Of a stretch of DNA of 64,000 nt, positions 1 through 9,291 are shown piece after piece. The position numbers were made by a program, and so were the translations under genes. Source of the DNA: Ehretia macrophylla (taxonomy: Eukaryota; Streptophyta; Magnoliopsida; Boraginales; Ehretiaceae); contig CM075764.1 in the NCBI GenBank assembly GCA_037974665.1, positions 86,980,825 through 87,044,824 on the forward strand, read 5' to 3'. Positions within the stretch are counted from its first letter, which is position 1. Every line of letters starts with the position of its first letter. Below the pieces are notes generated by a model. That model did no database searches, was not told where the DNA came from, and saw only the letters and a list, made by a program, of their open reading frames with translations.

Positions 1-2045
1 ATACAGTTTCTTGGAGTCGATATCACATATACCATTTCTTTATAAATCGTAGGATCTACTAATTGATTATTATCTCAAATACATAAACAACTTTTGTGCA
101 TCCCCAAAAAAATATCAAAATATTCCTTTTAAGTATGAGATACACTACTAGATTTGAAAGATCTTGTGGGATGACACATTCCAGACCTTATTGAATATAT
201 TCATTATTTTGGTCTAGGTGATTTTATAACTTTAGAGGATACGCCCTCAATTTCTATTTTATTAGAAAGTAACATCTTCTTGAACAAAACTTTTTTTTAA
301 AGAAAGATTACAATATAATAGATCAATAGACATTGATCATTAAATAGAAATTATATCATACAAAACTAGGATACATTATAAAATTACCTTTAACCAAAAC
401 TCCCACTAGTTCTTTAAAAACTTTTCAATAAAAGTAGGACAAACCAAAATTAATACATTTAATCCTTGGTTACTGTTCAACTTATATCAAATATAAAGTT
501 CTAGCATTAGTAGGAATTTACTATTCAACATAAAATTAAATTGAGGAAAGCATGACCTACAAATAAATATAATGATTAGTCAAACTAATCAATAACTGTA
601 CTATGTCCAACAAAGCACGGTTTCTTCACTAAGAAAACCCTATTTAATTGTGGTACACCGGGTATTGCTAATTTCAATACTATATCAAAATTTTAGGATA
701 CTTAAACAAAATAGTACTTAAGTATTTTACCTTCATGATCTAATCATAAGGCACTAATACATTTTCCTACAAAAGCCTATTCCGAAATAGCTCCACATAC
801 ATCAACATGTACTAATCCAAATAACTTAGTAGTTCTAATCATTTATCAAACAAAGGATGACTTGGTTACCTTTCCAATAAATAAGATACATAAGTTGATC
901 AAACCAACCTAATCATCATCTTATTATTAGAACAACCTAATCGTGTAGAAACTATAATTGATTTGGATTATTTGAGTGATCTTAAAATTTGGTGGATGGT
1001 TATAACGGTTAACAATATGTTTGCAATACGTTCTTTCGTCCACATTAAGATAATAAAGACTACACCATAATACATTTTTACAAACTTTAAGAATATACAT
1101 TTTATTCCTAATATCATTTAGGTATAATCCTTAAAATACAAAATATGTCCAGAAGGCATCCAAACAAATTGTCTTTAGCTAACGCAACAACCTTTGTTTC
1201 ATTTGCTAATACTGAAAACATTCCACGCTTCTGAAAGCGCACTACTGTGATGAAGATTCTATCATCGAACACATACATCAATGTTTCACTAGAATCTAAA
1301 ACACATAGTAGTACCAATCATAATAAAAGAAGATTTATAATTCATAGTAGCTTTACAATCTTGACATTCAAGCTATAAAGATACTTTGGATTAAAACCTC
1401 TTTTAATATCCGGTTTTAAGGCAATGAAAACATCTTTCACACATGCCTATACAATCCTTAATTTTGTTCTTAGACATGCTCCCACTAGCTAATAAAAATA
1501 ATCTTTCTTGTCTTTCTTCTTTGCATTACCACTAACCAAAGAGGAAATACAATTATGAGAATGAATTCCATTTATATATAATATCATGCATTAAATATGC
1601 TTACCACAAAACCATTTGCTAGTTTAGAATTATATTCTTTACATCTTGCATACCCTTATGCAAACTATGAAAGAATATAAATCCTTAGCATATTTAGCTT
1701 GTTTTACTTATCAACCATAAGTACTACAACTTTCCGTTTTGATACTTTATCAAGATGAAAAATAACGGAACATACAATTTTAAGAGTTGATAAGTTTCTA
1801 AGAACAATTCTTAGATGAAATCGTTAATTCAAAAAGTTTGGTCTGATTACGCGATATATACTCTAGTTACTTAAAAACAGGTTCATTGTTGTAGACATAA
1901 ACGTATGCAGAAAATAAGATCACTAGTTGACATAAACTTGTTAAAACTTTTAATTTGGCCTTTAATTAAATAATACCTCCCAGTAATTTTTATTGAATCC
2001 CACACTTCCTAAAGGAGATTGTGAATCTAATTAAAGACTCATTAA
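1..2045 (-). pseudogene. Degraded Ty1/copia gag-pol remnant (element M)
   Basis: Read on the minus strand, this AT-rich stretch keeps scattered copia landmarks among many stops and frameshifts. A nucleocapsid-like knuckle (CFHC, then GY where GHW is usual, then PKYL) lies near 1390-1450. A protease-like VLDSS followed by ANETKVVALA lies at 1114-1317. A pre-integrase and integrase start, IGKVTKSSF then FGLVHVDVCG, lies near 780-900. A worn integrase segment (PQLNRVF) lies near 600-660, and a pre-RT linker (DPTIYKEM) lies near 1-60. The order gag, protease, integrase on the minus strand is that of Ty1/copia, and RT would lie left of the window. The integrase part closely resembles that of copia D further right (LLGKMTKSPF, LLGLVHTDICG), so the two belong to related lineages. 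I infer a long-dead copy. No single reading frame can be given. Confidence 0.7.
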
Positions 2046-2858
2046 TAGGTGACCATGGTTCTCTTTAATATGAATACCCCTCATCTTTGGTGCATTATTG
2101 GAATATACATACAAAGAGTTAGCAACGATTACTATCTATATTACTATATAGAATATGACCTTTAGCCCTCAAATCACCGTAACCTCACCTTTGGTGCATG
2201 ATTGAAAATATGATATAGTTAGATTACACCTACCATCAGAGTGTTGCGACAATTTGAATCCCGAACCTCAACTTTGGTACGTTATTGGCCTCGTGATATT
2301 GGAATAACACAACATCACTATGCTTGCTAGGTAAATATAATACTTTCATGGAATATGTCTTCCTACCTTTAGGTTAGCCAAGACATACCCAATCGAGCAC
2401 ATATAACTTAGGATAGTGGAGGGCAATGATAAATGCTTTTACCACTTTAGAATCTAATATGTTTTACACATAGGAATATTTTTGAATTTAATTAGGTCTC
2501 ACTTTGCACATTAGTTCATTTACAAGCATACATCACATATAGGCAAATAAATAAAAATACATGCAAAATCATACATCATGGTGGATCATGGACTTGGACT
2601 TGGACTTGGACTATGAATCAAATCAAGACAAAAATAAAACCTAAACAAATACATCAACATTTCTATTTTGGTCTTGTCTTCCTGATTTTTTTTTACAAGA
2701 TCCAATGCACCTCCAACTCCTTGAAAGTCTCCAATGGTCTTCTTTCAAACTTCTTGTAGTTTTTACATACATTATGTCTCACTACAAATTTCTCTCAATT
2801 GCTAGAAAATAAAACAAGACTTATGTCTTAATTATATGCTAATGACTGATATAATTAG
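2046..2858 (-). other. Leader of copia M, proximal part, with imperfect repeats
   Basis: Non-coding stretch between the M gag remnant and the G1 insertion point. It continues at 22322 on the far side of G1. It holds three imperfect copies of a short motif (see the repeat entry) and a small GGACTT triplication near 2589-2611. I see no ORF worth reporting. Confidence 0.5.
2079..2290. repeat. Three imperfect direct repeats in the M leader
   Basis: A unit of about 22 bases of the form CCTCA(T/C/A)CTTTGGT(G/A)C(A/G)T occurs at 2079-2101, 2183-2204 and 2266-2290, spaced about 104 and 83 bases apart. The units lie between the primer site and gag of the minus-strand copia. Their role is unknown. Confidence 0.6.
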
Positions 2859-5302
2859 TGTCACGCCCCAACTCGACCCCACCTACAATCAGTCAGGACG
2901 CAACGGAATTTCGGCAGCGTAACGACAGTAAATAGATTTCCGAGGTTCTAAACCAACCTCATTAATAACATTAAACATCCAATTCTATAACCATACAAAC
3001 AACAACTCCTCAACAGCATAACAAAACACAACATAATCGTAATATACAATAATCAGTCTTCGTTATCTGCCTCCGTTCCAACATCACATACAATACCTCA
3101 ACCTTATTTAACATTTCAAAAATAAGTTGAGACACATCTACAACTTAACCATAGACAAAAGAAAGCCACTAAGTTAACATCATTTGGATCATCATCTTTC
3201 AACATCTATTACAATAAGAACCATAAAGCATATAAAAGTCTATTAAGCTAATATACATGACACTAAACAACATATAATCATGGATAAGACTCAGGAACAT
3301 ATGACTCGTCCACGTAAGGCACATTTTCCTCCTCAGGAGGCACGTACCCGTAATCCGGCTCTGCAACACCTGTAAGCATGCAATAATAGAGAGTGAGCTT
3401 ATATACATAAGCCCAGTGAGGATCCGATAGATCTCGACAGTATTCACTATGCTCCTTGGATTTAGTCCTTTGAGCAAGTAAACACACAACAACAATAATA
3501 ACATTATCATCACATAACTATATACCAAACCAATAAAGCATACTCTATTCGGTGTGACACCAACCGCCATCCCGCTCTCAACCGTTCTTCTTATAACTCC
3601 CCATTCCTCACGCACCCGAGGTACCTCACTAGCCCCTCCCTCCATGACACCTCCGTCATGCGAGCTGGGGGTAGCCTATGGCAGTCATGCCGTTATCAAC
3701 CCGACAGCCCAACGCTGCCCGAGAGGTGGCACACACATACCAAGACTCTATAATCATCAATCATCAATCAATCATCAGTCAATCAATTGGGTGATCAGCA
3801 ACGAAAGTGCCCGATTCCCGAACTCAATAATAATCAATCAATAACATCAATATAACATCAATATTTAATTAAACAACAAACAACGAAGTTAGATGACAAA
3901 GTAGGCCATCTAACCGGACATGCATAATATACACAATTAAACCCTAAATTATTCATCAACAACTCACCATTCAGCACTCATACACCACCCAACCATCTAA
4001 AGGCATCGTTCAAGAAATTAAAGAATGACAACCTAAACTTCTAAAATTCATAACTTACAATCTACTAATCCAAACATTGCCAAATTAGTTTCTATCACTC
4101 ACCCATTCAACCTACTACATTAGCCCTCTCGGAAATCCACCATAACACCTCCAAATCATGCCCGATAACCCTAAAACCCTAGGATGTCTTGGCTGGATTT
4201 TCTGGATTTTCAGACGAACAATGTAATCGAAAATTCGGCATTACAACAGCGCTAACACGTAATTATCAAGTATTTAGAAATCGACGGCAATCGATTTCGA
4301 TCAACACAACTCATTTAATTCAACTTTGAACATTTTAATCAAAATTAAATACCCGAAAAATAAAAATTATGCTACATCCGACAGAAATTCGTAGTATTAG
4401 TATATAACGATCCCTAGCATGCAAGGAGCAATAATCTATCATCAGATTTCAATTCTAACGGTTAAATTTTCATTTATGAGCAAAAGTATAAAAATGACAT
4501 TTTGAGATCTAGAATTTTTCTCTCACCTTTGATGCGATATAAGCCTAGGAATGCGTGCTATGCGTGCCCAACAAGCAGAATCCAAGTCGGTGCGAAGTTC
4601 TACGGACAAAAACCAAGTTTTTCTTTGAAAAATTGATTGAAAAGCTTGAGTTTTTCTCTTTCTTTTTCTCTCTTCTTTCTCTCGGCCTTGTGTGTGTTTG
4701 TGGTGTGTGTTTTGTGCTTAGTTGAGTGTGTGTTGATGACAATATATAATTAAAAGCTTAGTCAATTAAAAAAAATGCAAAGTCAAAGTAATATTTAGTC
4801 CTTTAAATCATTTTCTTGTCTTTTAAATGCATTTTAACTATCTTCTTGCTCAAAACAAAAATGCAACTCCTAAGATAGCTCAAGTGGATTATTTTTAGGT
4901 GACAAGAAGTTTTACAATCCAACAATTTCACCCGAACCAGCTTAAAACTCATTTTTCACAAAAGTCGGTGTAAAAACCCTAATAAATTCTTAAGCCGATT
5001 TTAAAACCGTTTTCATCAAACACAAGTCTATTAAAGTCCGTTGACTAGGTCTAGAAGGGTTAAAAAGACCAGTTTCAAAATTTTAGCGGACGTGTTTCGA
5101 AAATACTATTCACTAAAAATCGACGATAAAATTTCTGACTCCGTTTTTTATGAAAATTTCATGAATGCACATTTAGCATGTATTAGGAGTATTGACATCA
5201 AAATTATAACTTTCTAGGTCCTATAGCACATAAACAGATCATATGCACGCAAAACGAGGTATAGCACGTAAAATGAGATAAGCAAGAAAGTGGGGTTTCA
5301 CA
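2859..5302 (-). repeat. G1 3' LTR
   Basis: 2444-bp LTR. In window orientation it begins TGTCACGCCCC and ends GGTTTCACA, so in the sense of the element it runs TGTGAAACC...GGGCGTGACA. A TATA-like ATTATATATT lies on the minus strand at 4741-4750. It is followed by a CA-rich and AGAGAAAG-rich 5' leader and by AAAGGTGAGAG near 4520-4530, which resembles a splice donor. A GC-rich block at about 3640-3745 is conserved in every LTR of this family. Short ORFs inside it are not credible genes. Confidence 0.95.
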
Positions 5303-6970
5303 TTCTCCCCTCCTTATAAAAATTTCGTCCTCGAAATTCTTACTTGATGTACGGAATAGATCTGGGTATTGCTGCTGCATCTGATCTCGTCTCTCCCACG
5401 TAGCTTCCTCAATGCCGTGATGCTTCCACAACACCTTAACCATCGGAATCCTCTTCGACCTCAACTCTCGGTCCATCTGATCTAGAATACGAATCGGACG
5501 CTCGTCATAAGTCAAATTCTCTCGAAGCTGTAACGGCTCTGGCTCAAGAATATGAGAAGGATCCGGATTATATTTTCGCAAATTAGACACGTGAAATACA
5601 TCGTGGACATTAGAGAAGTTCTCCGGTAAAGCCAACCGATATGCCAACTTACCAACCCTGCCAGTAATCTCAAACGGCCTAACAAATCTCGGACTCAGCT
5701 TTCCACCTTTACCATAACGAGCAAACCCCTTTCGAGGAGACAATCTCAAGAAAACCCGATCTCCGACTGCAAACTCCAAGTCCCGACGGCGCTTATCAGC
5801 ATAACTCTTGAATCTACTCTGCGCCGTAAGCATTCTCTGCCTGATCAACTGAACATTCTCAATCTTCTCAAGAAGTTCTAGCATAATAGTCGGATCAACA
5901 GTCTTTATCTCTCCTACCTCGTCCCAATATAAAGGTGAACGGCACTTACGACCGTAAAGAGTTGTGAAAGGTGCCATTCCAATAGTAGCTTGATAACTAT
6001 TGTTATAGGCAAACTCGGCAAGTGGTAGATGTTTCTCCCAGTTCTTCCCGAAGTCCAGAACACAAGCCCTAAGCATATCTTCTAGAATCTGAATAGTCCG
6101 CTCAGACTGACCGTCGGTCTGTGGATGATACGCGGTACTGAAGTTCAACTGAGTACCTAAGGTCTCCTGAAGTTTCTCCCACAAACGAGAAGTAAATCGA
6201 GGATCTCGATCGGAGACAATACTAGATGGAATACCGTGAAGTCTAACAATCTGATCCAGATAGAGGTCCGTCAACTTTGTAACCTCATCTCCCATCCTCA
6301 TTGCAATAAAATGAGCTGTCTTCGTCAAACGATCCACGACAACCCAAACTGCATCATTATCCCTCGGTGATCTAGGCAACCCAATGACGAAGTCCATCGT
6401 AATATGCTCCCATTTCTACTCTGGTATAGCCAACGGCTGAAGTAAACCTGCAGGTCGTTGATACTCGGCTTTCACTCTCTGACAAGTCAAACATCTAGAC
6501 ACAAACTGAGCAACCTCTCTCTTCATGTTGTTCCACCAGTAATGTTGCTTCAAATCACGATACATCTTGGTTCCACCGAGATGAATAGTATATTTAGAAT
6601 TATGAGCTTCCTTCAGAATACCTCGCCTCAAACCCGGTTCATCGGGAACACAAACCCTGTTCCGAAACCGAAGAATACCGTCCTCATGCAGTTTGAAGTC
6701 AGACTGATCATCCGTGATCTGATCCTTGATCTTCTGAAGTTTAACATCAAGTTGCTGAGCTTCCCTGATCTGAGACAATAATAAAGGTTGAATACGGAGA
6801 TGTGAACACATCACTCCAACCTGAGTCAACTCTGGTCTCCAATAACTAAACTCCTCAAGAACCTCCCACTTCTTGACAGCCAAACAAGAAATACTAGCCT
6901 TCCGGCTGAGAGCATCTGCCACAACATTTGCCTTCCCAGGCACATAATTGATAGAACAATTATAATCTCC
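5204..6970 (-). pseudogene. G1 pol, distal half: RNase H end, integrase, chromodomain
   Basis: Distal part of the G1 polyprotein, cut from the proximal part by T1. Reading on the minus strand it starts at the RNase H tail ([16 protein letters not shown]). Next come the zinc-binding HHCC region of integrase (CLTCQRVK) and the core ([31 protein letters not shown]). A worn GPY/F module (VRPFEI, where VGPFEI is usual) and a chromodomain with KVLWKHHGIEEATWE follow. A TAG near 6415-6417 replaces the Trp codon of the usual EWKW and separates two ORFs. The frame does not stop at the PPT: it crosses it and runs about 33 codons into the 3' LTR, ending at 5204. Integrase inserts the cDNA, and the chromodomain is thought to read H3K9 methylation. 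Confidence 0.9.
5303..5315 (-). promoter_or_regulatory. G1 polypurine tract
   Basis: On the minus strand AAGGAGGGGAGAA directly abuts the 3' LTR. It primes plus-strand cDNA synthesis. The reading frame of the polyprotein runs through it as RRGE. Confidence 0.9.
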
Positions 6971-6975
6971 AAGAA

Positions 6976-9280
6976 TGTCACGCCCCGACCCGACCCCGCA
7001 AAAGGCCAAGCCCGGACCCGACACACGGACGGAGTCTCCTCTGTACCGCGGACGATCCAAAACCCTAAAAACAATATAATACTTGCGAAAGCTATAAAAT
7101 GATCAAAACAAGCTAACTTTCTTTAAAATTTGCATTCTCTTACTAACCAACTTTCCAAACCAAAAATGCCATGCATACTACACAAGTACTTATGCCACTA
7201 AACCATTAGCCAATAGCATGCATTTCTTCACTAATCATCAGTTACAAGTTACAACATTACAACTCTAATTCATTACAACATAAGACCATTAAAGGTCTCA
7301 AAATAGGAAAATACATACAAGGCTACAAGCCTCAAAATTAAGCTTCCTTCACGCAATATACATAACAACAAGGTTTGCACAAAACTGGTAACCAACCACC
7401 AGCAAAGTAGGTAAGTGCTATCACGAAAACACCTCCACCTGCTCCTCCTCCTCAATTACCTCGAGAGGGTCTGCCTCAACTACTCCTGTAAAAACATAGT
7501 ATAGAGAGGAATGAGCAAAAACTATTGCTCAGCGAGGGCAATTGGTCTCAAGGACGGAGATGAGAGGAGTATGCAATGCAATTAGCCAAGCAATACATAC
7601 AAAACATATAAAGATACATCCAAAGCCAACAATAAAGCAAGGCAAGTATTTAAAGCTGCAAACACTCAATCAAAGGATACGATACTCTTTTCACGAACCA
7701 CTTTCAAACACGAATTCGATGACGACGCGCCGGCCCAAAACAACCTTATAACACCAGTTTGGAATACCCCGGAAGTATCCATCAATCCTACGACCCAAAT
7801 CTCCCTGGGAGGCAACCCAAGCGAGAAAGGGAATAGCAACGGAGCTAGAGCAACCAACACTGGCAACCCAAGGCTACCCAGAGAGGCCCATCACTCACGT
7901 GCGAGACACTATGCCATGCAAGACTCGATACAAGACAATAAACAAGCGATACACAAGCGATAAACCAGCGATAAAGCCACACGTGGGAGAATAACAAAGT
8001 AGGTTACTCTCGCACGCGATAGCAGCAATTTGATAAGCAATTCAATCCAAAACAACTCAAACAAGTAATTCAAGTAATTCTAAGCATTCTATAAGCATAA
8101 AGACAAGTAAACACACAAAAACACAAATCGGCCCCAACTATCAAAATGCTACCATTTCCAAACGAGCCACGAGTTCCGGAAACCGACTTCGCCAACCCTC
8201 CTAGGTCACCATAAGGCACGTCTAAAGACCCCGAAACCTTACTTCACCCTAGAACTCGCGCAAAGCCCCGATTTCCCCCTTTCTCGTTTGAACTACAACT
8301 ACAACAACCAAACACCCAACCAACGCCATATTCGCACCAAAAGTGCTTCCATGGCTTCCCGAAGCAATGCCAACACGCAAAACGAGAAAATGCCAAAGTC
8401 GACCTAAACGACCCCGACTTTCCCAAAGGCTTAATTCTCATTTTTTTCACTACGCAACCCAAACAAACCACACATTTTAGCATTCTAGCATACCTAGCAC
8501 GTTTCTACATCAACAGAAAGCATAACAGCGCAATTTCAACGTTTCAAGGTTTTACTATTCATAAAGTACTATTCATATCACAATTCAAGTTGCAATCACA
8601 ACATTTAACCGCAAAAAATGTTACAAAGCCATAAATACATGTTCTACCAATGCTAAGGAACATTTTAGAAGCATCAATTCGCTTTAAATAACGATCTACG
8701 GATAAATCTAAAAACTGATAAAGTTAACTAACACAACGTATAAATGCGCAAATAACATGCTTCCCTCACCTTAGGTACTCCTAGTCTCTAGGAAAACAAC
8801 GTTGGTTGCCTCGGTAATCACCCCGCACGAGCTCTCGCGAAGAATGAAAGATTGGAAGTTGAAACCTTTTTTTTTTTCTCCCTCAAAGCTCACGGCCTGC
8901 TCTCTCTATTTGCTGCTGTTTTTTTTTTTTTTTTTGCCTATTATTTTAGCTTATAAGGTGTCAAATGGTCAAAGGTCAAAGGTCAAAGGTCAAACCACTT
9001 AAAACTTGGTCAAAGGCCCCTATTTCGCGCGTTTTAAAGCCGTTTCAGCTATGGTAAGTTCAAATAAAGCTAGCAATATTTAAAATATAAAATTTAAGTC
9101 GTCTAAATACTAGTTTCACTATTTGCTGAGGACTGGAAATCGTTATCTAGCTATCGCTCCTTAAATGCAATGCACGTTGCGTCGACTAGAAAGTAACAGT
9201 TAATTCACAAAGAATTTAAGGAAATAAAATTTTCAAAATAATAAACAAAGAAAATTCATATTCCGGGCTCGGGTATTACA
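6976..9280 (-). repeat. T1 3' LTR
   Basis: 2305-bp LTR with ends TGTCACGCCCC and GGGTATTACA in window orientation. Minus-strand signals are a W-box-like cluster (8959-8996), a palindromic TATA-like CTTATAAG (8950-8957), an A-rich and GAGAGAGC-rich leader start, and CTAAGGTGAGGG near 8763-8775, which resembles a splice donor. A GC-rich motif around 7720-7735 (GCGCCGGC) is retained in other copies. A 79-codon sense ORF at 8244-8483 is discussed under findings. Confidence 0.95.
8959..9016 (-). promoter_or_regulatory. Tandem W-box-like motifs in T1 3' LTR
   Basis: On the minus strand the U3 part carries TTTGACC four times in tandem 7-bp steps, then TTTGACA. Another TTTGACC lies at about 9009-9015. 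TTGAC(C/T) is the core bound by WRKY transcription factors. The TATA-like CTTATAAG begins one base downstream of the cluster in the LTR sense. A stress-responsive promoter is an inference. Confidence 0.6.
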
Positions 9281-9291
9281 CCCTCTCCCCC
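9281..9291 (-). promoter_or_regulatory. T1 polypurine tract
   Basis: On the minus strand GGGGGAGAGGG lies between the TAA stop of the polyprotein and the 3' LTR start TGTAATACC. Confidence 0.92.

Noticed and set aside
3199..3645. Membrane-like 148-codon minus-strand ORF and shorter versions at 20296, 31879, 39277
   Set aside because: Sense-strand ORF in the U5 half of G LTRs. Hydrophobicity comes from AT-rich composition, and length and frame vary between copies.
3554..3844. ORF with MTPPSCELGVAYGSHAVINPTAQ recurring near 20659, 39722 and 52272
   Set aside because: It lies antisense in family-G LTRs and recurs only because the LTR recurs. It has no start context or domain and is absent from the deleted A LTR.
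8966..8996. GGTCAAA direct repeats as a CRISPR-like or telomere-like array
   Set aside because: Units are 7 bases without spacers and differ from the plant telomere TTTAGGG. Better explained as promoter W boxes.
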